In this document: positions 7,748-14,502 of the stretch, one piece after another
Layout of the letters: each line of letters opens with the position of its first letter
How positions within the stretch are numbered: position 1 is the first letter of the stretch
NCBI GenBank assembly: GCA_002491605.1
Contig: DKWG01000050.1
Span: 1-15,514, forward strand
Reading direction: 5' to 3'
Source of the DNA: Ruminococcus sp. UBA7158
GTDB taxonomy: Bacteria; Bacillota; Clostridia; Oscillospirales; Ruminococcaceae
DNA: 15,514 bases
The notes under the pieces: generated by a model
The model's database searches: none
What the model saw: the letters and a program-made list of their open reading frames with translations, nothing else
What the model was told of the DNA's origin: nothing
Made by a program: the position numbers and the translations under genes

Positions 7748-8232
7748 ATGTTAAAGAAACACTCATCATTGCTCTATCATTAATATTAATACTTTCGCTC
7801 ACAATACCATCCTCTGCACAAGTAACAGGAAATGCGCTTCCGTATGAGGAAGACGGCATAATACTTCTGCCTAATACCGATCCAAATGGAATTTCACTTT
7901 TAGACACAGAGTTGTTGCCACCAACTTTTAATATCGCTGCACACGACTATAAGTTTGTTGGCGCTCAGGGATATGCTGATAGGTATTTCACATCCGTCCC
8001 GGGTACAAATTGTATGTTCACCTTCTATGCCAATACTCCGGGTATATCTGTCCAACGTGTCACAATCGGCGGATATTCATACGATCTTATACCGTATATC
8101 GTCCAAGTATCTGGAGGTAGATTCCAATACACTGTAACATGGGTCAACGATACAGCAACACCTTATCGCATGAAACTTACTAACAATTCTGATTATCTAG
8201 AATACATCTCCGGCTTGGTAATCACCTATTAA
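7748..8232 (+). pseudogene. small exported protein, reading frame broken by one base near its start
   Basis: AAGGAG stands about 8 nt before an ATG at 7748, but that frame stops after MLKKHSSLLYH. From 7759 the adjacent frame runs open to 8232 and begins TLIIALSLILILSLTIPSSAQ, a textbook hydrophobic signal sequence ending in an A-x-A-like SSAQ site. Adding one A to the short A run at 7757-7759 would give MLKKTLIIALSL and a 161-residue exported protein. The mature part (about 135 residues) is beta-strand rich and unrecognised. No canonical slippery heptamer is present, so a single-base deletion or a sequencing error is likelier than programmed shifting. It is the third gene of the BlaI/M56 transcript, 24 bp after the sensor, and its C-terminal stretch weakly resembles the end of the sensor's extracellular domain. 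Confidence 0.75.
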
Positions 8233-8288
8233 TCATATTGCCTTCCAATCCAACTCTGAAATATAGCAATATATCCCTCCTAACAAAC

Positions 8289-8372
8289 CGCCGCAGGCGC
8301 ACCGAATAATCTTGGGAATCTCTGATTAAAGCGAAGCTTGTTAATCAGAGATTCCCTTGTGCGCCTGCGGCG
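8289..8372. repeat. long two-step hairpin between convergent genes
   Basis: The perfect outer stem CGCCGCAGGCGCAC/GTGCGCCTGCGGCG (8289-8302 and 8359-8372) and the perfect inner stem GGGAATCTCTGATTAA with its reverse complement (8314-8329 and 8341-8356) are joined through a one-sided 11-nt bulge (8303-8313) against 2 nt on the other arm. The apex can close as AAGC-GAA-GCTT. On the plus strand it is followed by a T/C-rich stretch, so it may end the BlaI/M56 transcript. Size, perfection and likeness to the hairpin at 3595-3660 suggest a dispersed repeat element rather than a plain terminator. Confidence 0.8.
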
Positions 8373-8408
8373 TTCTTTCATTGTGTCGGTATCATTAATA
8401 ATTCAGAT

Positions 8409-8447
8409 AAAAACACATCCCCGAAACCGTTAATGATTTCAGGGATG
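8409..8447 (-). terminator. terminator of the aminotransferase gene
   Basis: CATCCC (8416-8421) pairs with GGGATG (8442-8447) and GAAA with TTTC inside it, with one mismatch between. On the minus strand the stem is followed by GTGTTTTT (T run 8409-8413). It lies 15 bp after the stop codon at 8462. Confidence 0.75.
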
Positions 8448-8461
8448 ATAATTAATCATTT

Positions 8462-9739
8462 TTATTCTCCGAGCAGCTTTTCGCAGGCGGCTACCTTGGC
8501 GGCGACGCAGAATATCTCAATAGCTGTCTTAAGCTCGTCGAGCGACGGATATGTCGGCGCAATTCTTATATTTGAATCGTTGGGGTCGATTCCGTACGGG
8601 AAGGCAGCGCCTGCACTCGTCAGCGTTACGCCTGTATCACGGCAAAGCTCGACTATTCTTTTTGCCGTGCCGTTTATGCCGTTGTAGGATACAAAATAGC
8701 CTCCTCTCGGATTGCTCCATGTGCCGACGTTGAGCGGCTTAAGCTCTCTTTCAAGCGTACCGAGAACCAGCTCGAATTTCGGCTTGATTATTGCACGGTG
8801 CTTTTTCATGTGCTCCATGATTCCGTTGAAGTCTTTAAAGAATTTAGCATGGCGGAGCTGGTTGAGCTTATCGTAGCCTATAATCTGGAACGACATCTGA
8901 TCCTTCATAAACTCAATGTTTTCCTCGCTCGCACCGACAGCGGCAATTCCTCCGCCGGGGAAGGAAATCTTAGAGGTCGAAGCAAAGATAAGCGGCATAT
9001 CCTGCTTACCTGTTTTTTTGCACTCCTCAAGAATGTTAAGTATTTCGGTTCTTTCATCCTCAAAGCCGTGAACGCAGTATGCGTCGTCCCAGTATATTCT
9101 GAAATCAGGGGCTTTGGGGGAGAGATTTGCAAATCTCTTAATAACCTCGTCGGAGTAGACGACACCCGTCGGGTTGGCAAATCTCGGGACGCACCATATG
9201 CCCTTTATGTCCTCATCCTCAGATACCAAACGCTCAATCATGTCCATATCCGGTCCGTCCTCAAGCATGGGAACGGTTATCATTTCCATACCGAACGCCT
9301 CGCAGATGGCAAAGTGACGGTCGTATCCGGGGGCAGGGCAAAGCCACTTGACCTTATCGCACTTGCACCAAGGCTTCGGACTTCCCTTTACACCCAAAAG
9401 CATCGCCCTTGCAATGGTGTCATACATAAGCTGAAGGCTTGAGTTTCCGCCGATTATAATCTCGTATCTTCCAACGCCTATCATCGGCATAAATAAGCGC
9501 TTTGCCTCGTAAATACCATCTAAAACGCCGTAATTGCGGCAGTCCACACCGGTTTCGGAAATGTGGTCGCCGTCAAGGCAGTGTGTCAACATATCGTTAG
9601 TCAAATCAAGCTGCTCTGCGGCAGGCTTTCCTCTTGACATATCAAGCTTAAGTTTACGGCTCTTATATTCATCTAAAAGTTCAATTTGCTCTTTGTAAAG
9701 TTTTGTAAGCTCGCTTTTTGAAAGCTTTGTAATCTCCAC
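8462..9739 (-). CDS. PLP-dependent aminotransferase, aspartate aminotransferase-like (PF12897 type)
   Basis: Predicted 425 residues with a GTG start, chosen because GGAGG stands 8 nt upstream and the promoter at 9774-9802 would start transcription near 9767, inside the longer open frame that reaches 9802. The N-terminal DMSRGKPAAEQLDL (33-46) is the hallmark of the fold-type I subgroup annotated as aspartate aminotransferase-like. The PLP lysine is K257 in STSKISFPGGG, N189 lies in FANPTG, and YWDDAY (216-221) carries the aspartate that contacts the pyridine nitrogen. It should move amino groups between an amino acid, probably aspartate, and 2-oxoglutarate in the cytoplasm. Substrate is inferred from family and not certain. 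The gene stands alone with its own promoter and terminator. Confidence 0.88.
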   Translation of the reverse strand: MEITKLSKSELTKLYKEQIELLDEYKSRKLKLDMSRGKPAAEQLDLTNDMLTHCLDGDHISETGVDCRNYGVLDGIYEAKRLFMPMIGVGRYEIIIGGNSSLQLMYDTIARAMLLGVKGSPKPWCKCDKVKWLCPAPGYDRHFAICEAFGMEMITVPMLEDGPDMDMIERLVSEDEDIKGIWCVPRFANPTGVVYSDEVIKRFANLSPKAPDFRIYWDDAYCVHGFEDERTEILNILEECKKTGKQDMPLIFASTSKISFPGGGIAAVGASEENIEFMKDQMSFQIIGYDKLNQLRHAKFFKDFNGIMEHMKKHRAIIKPKFELVLGTLERELKPLNVGTWSNPRGGYFVSYNGINGTAKRIVELCRDTGVTLTSAGAAFPYGIDPNDSNIRIAPTYPSLDELKTAIEIFCVAAKVAACEKLLGE

Positions 9740-9773
9740 GGCAGTATCCTCCAAAATGAATTTGTTGTATACT

Positions 9774-9802
9774 ATTATATTACGTTCAATCGCAAAATGC
9801 AA
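9774..9802 (-). promoter_or_regulatory. promoter of the aminotransferase gene
   Basis: On the minus strand, -35 TTGCAT (9797-9802) is 17 bp from a perfect -10 TATAAT (9774-9779). Transcription would begin near 9767, 28 bp before the GTG start, which fixes the start choice. Confidence 0.82.
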
Positions 9803-10025
9803 GTCGTTTTATCAAGTCTTGCAAAATTACTCCTTTATGCACTATTTAATAGCTGAATCCAGCCGAAATATAACTAAATTGCACCATTGATTATTCAAAA
9901 GACGAAATGCAGTCTTGCGCTTTGCAGTCATCCGAATCAGAAAAATTCCGATTTTGCCGTCCTTATCTTGACGCAATCAAAATTGTTTTCTGCTGACGCC
10001 GCCGCAAAATTAGCTGCAAAAGTTC
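9803..10025. other. intergenic, no gene seen
   Basis: This spacer lies between the divergent aminotransferase and lysozyme promoters. It holds a TGCAGTC direct repeat (about 9909-9930) but no coding frame with a ribosome site and no clear RNA structure. Confidence 0.45.
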
Positions 10026-10054
10026 TTTACAATGACTGCGCTATGTGATAGACT
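10026..10054 (+). promoter_or_regulatory. promoter of the lysozyme gene
   Basis: TTTACA (10026-10031) lies 17 bp before TAGACT (10049-10054), which carries the TGn extension. Transcription would start near 10061, with GGAGG 7-8 nt before the ATG at 10109. Confidence 0.6.
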
Positions 10055-10108
10055 TAATAGTATCAGTCGAAAAATGTTGAATAGTGTATTTTACCTTGGA
10101 GGAAACAA

Positions 10109-11206
10109 ATGTCAGACGAATTAAAGCTTTTAGATAAAGAACCAACCCCCGTCCCTTCTCAGCCGTCCGCTCAGTCACCGTACGATGAAATAACCGAGAT
10201 GTATCGAAAGGCGCAGGAGCAGCGTTCAAAAGAGATTTTAAAGAGCTACAAATTTATATCTCTTTGCCTTATCGCCGTTATAGCTGTAATGGCAGCCGCA
10301 CTCATCGTTGTTTCAATCGGATGGATAACAGAGCAGGGAACAATCGTACCCAAAGTTGAAACCGTTGAGGTTATAAAAGAAATCGAAGTTCCTAAATTCA
10401 CCGTTATAGACCCTGCCAACGAATACTCTCACGAGCTTTCGGACGACAGCTTTTTGCTGAACGACTCTAACTACGGTCCCATTTGGATGCCGGCTCTTGC
10501 GGACGTCCCGAAAAACACATACAATCCTGAGCTTTTTGTCAAGGACGCAGCAGGCGCTATAAGCTACTACGACGAGGGGCTGACGTCGATAAAGGGCATA
10601 GACGTTTCCGTTTATCAGGGCGACATCGACTGGAAGGCAGTTAAGGAGTCCGGAGTTGAATTTGCAATAATCCGTTGCGGCTTCAGAGGATATGTCACAG
10701 GAAGCGTCAATGAAGACGCAAACTTTAAAAAGAACATCAAAGGCGCAAAGGACGCAGGTATAAAGGTCGGCGTTTACTTCTTCTCTCAGGCATTAACGGT
10801 TGAAGAGGCTTTAGAGGAAGCTGAGTTTTGCATTGACCTCATCGGCGACTACGAGCTTGAATATCCTGTCGTTTTCGACTGGGAGGTCGTTATCGACAAG
10901 GACGGCGACACTCCGAGAACCGCCTACATCCAGCCCGACGCTTTAACAAACAACGCTCTGACCTTTGCCGAAAGAATACGCCTTGCAGGCTTCACCCCTG
11001 CTGTTTATGCAAACAGAAAAACCGCCGTCTGGAAATACGACCTTTCACGTCTTGACGGAATAGACATCTGGCTCGCCGAGTATTCCGACGTTCCTACATA
11101 TTTTTACGACTTTGCAATGTGGCAGTACTCATCTAAGGGAACTGTCCCCGGAATCTCCGGAAATGTGGATATGAATATATCGTTTAAAGACTATTCTGTT
11201 CGGTAA
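10109..11206 (+). CDS. membrane-anchored GH25 lysozyme-type muramidase
   Basis: Predicted 365 residues. A 47-residue Pro/Gln/Glu-rich cytoplasmic tail is followed by one membrane helix (about 48-71), a spacer with repeated Val/Glu (EVIKEIEVPK), and a glycoside hydrolase family 25 domain from about 160 to the end. Catalytic features are visible: the strand-1 aspartate D165 in GIDVSVYQGDIDW, the DWE motif at 257-259 (FDWE, acid/base pair), and a C-terminal FAMWQYSSKGTVPG strand ending in NVDMN. GH25 enzymes cut the N-acetylmuramic acid to N-acetylglucosamine bond of peptidoglycan. The type II anchoring keeps it on the outer face of the membrane, which suggests wall remodelling or growth, not a phage lysin. 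No wall-binding repeats are seen. Start supported by GGAGG. Confidence 0.92.
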   Translation: MSDELKLLDKEPTPVPSQPSAQSPYDEITEMYRKAQEQRSKEILKSYKFISLCLIAVIAVMAAALIVVSIGWITEQGTIVPKVETVEVIKEIEVPKFTVIDPANEYSHELSDDSFLLNDSNYGPIWMPALADVPKNTYNPELFVKDAAGAISYYDEGLTSIKGIDVSVYQGDIDWKAVKESGVEFAIIRCGFRGYVTGSVNEDANFKKNIKGAKDAGIKVGVYFFSQALTVEEALEEAEFCIDLIGDYELEYPVVFDWEVVIDKDGDTPRTAYIQPDALTNNALTFAERIRLAGFTPAVYANRKTAVWKYDLSRLDGIDIWLAEYSDVPTYFYDFAMWQYSSKGTVPGISGNVDMNISFKDYSVR

Positions 11207-11230
11207 TTTTTAAGAATAATTCTTAAAAAT
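11206..11230. promoter_or_regulatory. AT-rich perfect palindrome, PerR-box-like
   Basis: ATTTTTAAGAA and its exact complement (11206-11216 and 11220-11230) flank TAA. The core TAAGAATAATTCTTA (11211-11225) has the 7-1-7 form of PerR/Fur-family boxes and matches the PerR-type sequence TTAGAATNATTCTAA at all but two symmetric positions. It begins on the last base of the lysozyme stop codon and ends 3 bp before the next -35 box. It could instead act as a weak terminator, although the stem is almost wholly A-T. Confidence 0.5.
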
Positions 11231-11233
11231 CTA

Positions 11234-11262
11234 TTGACAATCACAATATGTTGTGATATTAT
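11234..11262 (+). promoter_or_regulatory. strong promoter with an NrdR-box-like operator in its spacer
   Basis: A perfect -35 TTGACA (11234-11239) is 17 bp from -10 TATTAT (11257-11262), with the TGn extension. The inverted repeat ATCACAA-N4-TTGTGAT (11240-11257) fills the spacer exactly. It resembles the published NrdR box pattern (ACAC-W-ATAT-W-GTGT). The NrdR reading is inference, strengthened by the downstream gene, which is related to a ribonucleotide reductase. Confidence 0.75.
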
Positions 11263-11323
11263 CATTAACAGAGTACAATTCTTTGATTCAATATATTTAT
11301 AAAAGCTTGAAAGGAAATGCAAA

Positions 11324-11590
11324 ATGAAAGTTAACGTTTTAAACGGACAGTTGTCCCAAGATGAAATCAACGCATATATCAGCCGTGCCGAAAACATTCA
11401 CAGAGGAAAAATCATCAATGAAATGACCCTTCGTTTAGACGGCGATTATGTAGACATCGAGTATCACTTCGCCCCTACAAACTTTGAAAGAATAAGAAGA
11501 ATCACCGGCTACTTAGTCGGAACTCTCGACCGCTTCAACAACGCCAAGCACGCTGAGGTTAACGACAGAGTTAAGCATACGGTTTCATAA
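11324..11590 (+). CDS. stand-alone NrdD C-terminal (glycyl-radical tail) domain protein
   Basis: Predicted 88 residues. The C-terminal half, RRITGYLVGTLDRFNNAK followed by EVNDRVKHTV, lines up with the end of class III anaerobic ribonucleotide reductase, where E. coli NrdD has RVCGYLG, FNAGKQEEV and RVKHL. The radical-bearing glycine corresponds to the Gly of ITGYL. The N-terminal half (MKVNVLNGQLSQDEINAYISRAENIH) is not the catalytic barrel, and the CxxC zinc motif of full NrdD is missing. A small glycyl-radical domain made alone recalls GrcA/YfiD, the spare part of pyruvate formate-lyase; a similar role for NrdD is speculation. An NrdR-like operator in its promoter supports a link to nucleotide reduction. 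AAAGGA precedes the ATG. Confidence 0.75.
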   Translation: MKVNVLNGQLSQDEINAYISRAENIHRGKIINEMTLRLDGDYVDIEYHFAPTNFERIRRITGYLVGTLDRFNNAKHAEVNDRVKHTVS

Positions 11591-11619
11591 CCACCGCATA
11601 TCCGCTGAAATTTAAGAAA

Positions 11620-11664
11620 AAAGCTCAATGAAACCCTTTGATTTCATTGAGCTTTATATTTTTA
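11620..11664. terminator. bidirectional terminator between convergent genes
   Basis: A perfect 14-bp stem, AAAGCTCAATGAAA/TTTCATTGAGCTTT (11620-11633 and 11642-11655), has an 8-nt loop. T-rich tracts follow on the plus strand (11656-11663) and on the minus strand (A run 11617-11622). It serves both the NrdD-tail gene and the minus-strand operon; its right end reaches the M18 stop codon. Confidence 0.88.
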
Positions 11665-13233
11665 CGGCATTATTTTATACTTTCCGTCTCCGTTTGAAAT
11701 TATCGCAGTTCGATAGAACTCGGCGCAGGCTCTTTCAAGATAGAGCGTATCAATAGCACCTGCTGTTTCATAGCTTGAGTGCATTGCAAGCTGAGCCAAG
11801 CCTATATCAACCGTGTTTATCGACACCTGAGAGGTTGAAATGTTGCCGAGGGTAGACCCACCCGGGATGTCGGAGCGGTTGCAATAGGTCTGAACGGGCA
11901 CATCCGCCGCACGGCATATGCTTTTAAAGATTGCTTCGGACACGGCGTCGGTGGCGTATCTTTGATTGCCGTTGTACTTGATAACTATTCCCTTGTTGAT
12001 ATGCGGACGGTTTGTGGGGTCGGCATATTCGGGGTGGTTCGGATGGACGGCATGGGCGTTGTCTGCGGAAATAACAAAGCTTGAGGGAAGCATACGGCAT
12101 AGCGGTTTTCCCAAGGCGTCCGCAGTTCTTTGAAGAACGGTTTTTAAAAAGTCGGAGTCTGCACCCTGCTTTGTGCCGCTTCCGACCTCCTCGTTGTCCA
12201 AAACGCACAGAACAGAAACAGTTTTTTCATTACCTCCTGATAAAAATCCCTGCATCGACGCATATGCGCACTGAAGGTCGTCCAGCTGCGGCGACGAAAC
12301 AAACTCGCCGCCATTGCCCCACAATATGCCGCTCATGCGGTTGTATAAAAACAAATCGCTTGAAACAATATCGCTTTCCTTTACGCCTGCCGACTCGGCG
12401 GCAAGCCTTAAAAGCTCGCCCTTTGAGGATAGGCTGCCCATAAGAGGGATGGTATCCGTCTGAGGATTATAGCTCATTCCGTCGTTTGCGTTTCTTTGCA
12501 TATGGATGGCGACATTCGGAATCATCAAAAGATCCTTATCAATATTGACAAGCTGCGACCGCATATCAAAACCGTTAAGCGTTACAACCCTTCCGGCAAC
12601 CGAAAGCGGTCTGTCGAGCCATGTCGACATAAGCATTCCGCCGTATTTTTCGGTATTCAGTCTGATATACTCGCCCAAGGTCTCCATCTCGGCATTGGGC
12701 TTTATTCTAAAGGACGGCGAATCGCTGTGAGAGGCGATAATATTAAAGCCCCAAGCATCGCCGTCTCCGATTTTCAGGGCAACTACGGACGATTGGTTTC
12801 TTGTCACATAATACTTTCCGCCGCTTTCAATATTCCATACCTCGCACTCCTTAAGCTCGGTAAAGCCTTCATTTTCAAGGCGTCTTGCTATGTTTGCAAC
12901 TGCATGAAACTTCGAGGGGCTTTCCTTTATAAAGTTCAAAAGGCGCTTAGCAGAGGACGCATAATCCGTCTTTCCTATCATATCGTCGCTGTCGATAGCG
13001 TCTGAGGAGGTATCGCTTGAAGCGGAAATGACATCTGTCAGACCCAAGACATATTCAGTGGATACATCATAAAGTCTGCACAGCTTCAGCAGAGTTTCGG
13101 GGCTTGGGTCGGAGGAATTGTTTTCATACCGTGAAATAGCCTTGTCGCTAATTTGTGTAAGCTCAGAAACCTGAGACTGCGAAAGTCCCCTTCTCTTTCT
13201 TGCCTTTTTTAAACGTTCACCTAATGTCAGCAA
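11662..13233 (-). CDS. M18 aminopeptidase fused to an N-terminal Xre-type helix-turn-helix
   Basis: Predicted 523 residues with a TTG start, chosen because AAGGAG (13242-13247) stands 8 nt upstream; the open frame extends to 13296 without another good site. Residues 5-64 are an Xre/Cro DNA-binding domain (LGERLKKARKRRGLSQSQV, then SDKAISRYENN and PSPETLLKLCRLYDVS). After a Ser/Asp-rich linker (70-86) comes a complete M18 di-zinc aminopeptidase: ASHSDSP (H169), LDDLQCAY (D318/D319), DNEEVGSGTKQGA (E348/E349), SADNAHAVHPNHPE (D391), and the last ligand H485 in AMHSSYE. M18 enzymes remove N-terminal residues, often acidic ones, in the cytoplasm. The linker has no internal ATG with a ribosome site, so the fusion looks genuine. 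It is last in a four-gene operon, 84 bp after the nucleosidase. Confidence 0.9.
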   Translation of the reverse strand: MLTLGERLKKARKRRGLSQSQVSELTQISDKAISRYENNSSDPSPETLLKLCRLYDVSTEYVLGLTDVISASSDTSSDAIDSDDMIGKTDYASSAKRLLNFIKESPSKFHAVANIARRLENEGFTELKECEVWNIESGGKYYVTRNQSSVVALKIGDGDAWGFNIIASHSDSPSFRIKPNAEMETLGEYIRLNTEKYGGMLMSTWLDRPLSVAGRVVTLNGFDMRSQLVNIDKDLLMIPNVAIHMQRNANDGMSYNPQTDTIPLMGSLSSKGELLRLAAESAGVKESDIVSSDLFLYNRMSGILWGNGGEFVSSPQLDDLQCAYASMQGFLSGGNEKTVSVLCVLDNEEVGSGTKQGADSDFLKTVLQRTADALGKPLCRMLPSSFVISADNAHAVHPNHPEYADPTNRPHINKGIVIKYNGNQRYATDAVSEAIFKSICRAADVPVQTYCNRSDIPGGSTLGNISTSQVSINTVDIGLAQLAMHSSYETAGAIDTLYLERACAEFYRTAIISNGDGKYKIMP

Positions 13234-13317
13234 AGTAATCACTCCTTCAATTATATCTTGGTTATTAATATTATTAACACGCTGATTATGACGCACCGAA
13301 AGCGGATTGTGCCTATA

Positions 13318-14001
13318 TCACAAGCGCTTTAAAACTCCTAACAGTGTCCTAACGCAGCATCTTGCCGATTCGGACGCCATTTTTGCAAACTCATCCGCTC
13401 CGCCCGAAACGCTGTCTGATACAGCCTTTATCATCAATGTGGGAACGCCGCAGCGGTTTGCGGTTAAAAGTATTCCTGCCGCCTCCATCTCGCATATTGA
13501 AGCACCGTAAAGCCTGTTTAGCTCGGATTTTCTTTCGGCACTGTCGACAAATTTGTCTGCGGACGCACATATAACCGGCTTGAGCGACGGAGTTATCTCG
13601 CAGGCAAGCTCGACAAGCCTTTTGTCAGCAGGTATGAAGGGTGTAGGATAAGTTCCCGAATATGTTCCGACCTCTCCGCCGTCTATTGCGGTGGTGTCAA
13701 AATCATAGTGAACAACACTTGTTACAACAGAGGTTGAGCATAAAGACATTTCCTCGGTCAGTCCGCCGCATATTCCAAAGTTAACAATAAGCTCAGCACC
13801 GTATTTCGACACAAGAAGCTGAACCGCACCTGCGGCGTATATCTCTCCCACTCCGCTGTTCGCAACATATATTTCATTGCCGCTGACCTTATATTTTCTT
13901 ATATCAATTCCGCAGACGGTTTCCTTTAGCATCGGCTCGCCGAGCTCCGTAAGCATTGCCTCAATCTCGCTGGCAATGGCAACTATCATTCCTATTTTCA
14001 T
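13318..14001 (-). CDS. 5'-methylthioadenosine/S-adenosylhomocysteine nucleosidase-like protein
   Basis: Predicted 227 residues, close to the family's usual 230. It has the nucleoside phosphorylase fold of PF01048. E12 (in AIASEIEA) matches the catalytic glutamate of E. coli Mtn, the substrate-binding MEAAG places E173, and the general-acid aspartate is D196 in VSDSVSGGADEF. NSGVGEIYAA and NFGICGGL are the ribose and adenine loop regions. It would hydrolyse MTA or SAH to adenine plus the thioribose, serving methyl-cycle recycling and autoinducer-2 precursor supply. No luxS or other methionine gene is adjacent. AAGGGG precedes the ATG by 10 nt and overlaps the stop codon of the GNAT gene, so the two are coupled. 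The related futalosine hydrolase function is less likely. Confidence 0.9.
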   Translation of the reverse strand: MKIGMIVAIASEIEAMLTELGEPMLKETVCGIDIRKYKVSGNEIYVANSGVGEIYAAGAVQLLVSKYGAELIVNFGICGGLTEEMSLCSTSVVTSVVHYDFDTTAIDGGEVGTYSGTYPTPFIPADKRLVELACEITPSLKPVICASADKFVDSAERKSELNRLYGASICEMEAAGILLTANRCGVPTLMIKAVSDSVSGGADEFAKMASESARCCVRTLLGVLKRL

Positions 14002-14017
14002 ATATAATTAACACCCC

Positions 14018-14482
14018 TTAGTCAAGTATAATTTCTCTTGTGGTGCGCTGAACGCCAAATCCCATTTTATCATAAAACGCCTTGGCACTTTCGTTGCCCT
14101 CCCAGACGTTTAAGGTAACGCTATGGCATCCAAGCTCTTTTGCATAAGCCTTAACATATTCAAAAAGCTTTGTTCCTATATGCTCACCGCGGCAGCTTTC
14201 GTCAACGCATAAATCGTCTATATACAAAGATTTTATCGGGACGAGGTTGCAAAAACCGCTGTAGTCTAAAAGCTTGCAAAAGGCATAGCCCTTAACTCCG
14301 CCGTCGTCGTATACGAAAACGGGAGTGCTTTCGCATTCAAAAATCTTTAAAAGCTCGTCGTCGGTATATTTTTTAGTGTTCGGAATGTAAAGGTCGGGTC
14401 TTATTTCATAATGAACCATCAAAACCTGAAGCAAAAGCTTGTTGACCGCTTCTAAATCCCTTTTTTGCGCTTTCCTGATCAT
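14018..14482 (-). CDS. GNAT-family N-acetyltransferase
   Basis: Predicted 154 residues. Motif A, LYIDDLCVDESCRGEHIGTKLF (87-108), has the acetyl-CoA pyrophosphate-binding RGxxIG loop (R98-G103). Motif B ends in the usual NVWEGNESAKAFYDKMGF (125-142). The protein transfers an acetyl group from acetyl-CoA to an amine whose identity cannot be told. It sits 20 bp after the GyrI-like gene and 16 bp before the nucleosidase gene on the same strand. AGGAGG stands 5 nt before the ATG, a strong site. Confidence 0.9.
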   Translation of the reverse strand: MIRKAQKRDLEAVNKLLLQVLMVHYEIRPDLYIPNTKKYTDDELLKIFECESTPVFVYDDGGVKGYAFCKLLDYSGFCNLVPIKSLYIDDLCVDESCRGEHIGTKLFEYVKAYAKELGCHSVTLNVWEGNESAKAFYDKMGFGVQRTTREIILD

Positions 14483-14502
14483 TTGAACCTCCTGAGAATA
14501 CT

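Noticed and set aside
7748..7765. Programmed -1 frameshifting to make the exported protein
   Set aside because: The sequence TTA AAG AAA CAC lacks an X-XXY-YYZ slippery heptamer and the re-pairing would be poor; a one-base deletion explains it more simply.
8798..9442. A 214-codon plus-strand open frame
   Set aside because: It is antisense to the aminotransferase, whose motifs are clear; no ribosome site and no recognisable motifs.
12081..13005. Plus-strand open frames of 120 and 169 codons
   Set aside because: They are antisense to the M18 aminopeptidase, with unnatural composition.
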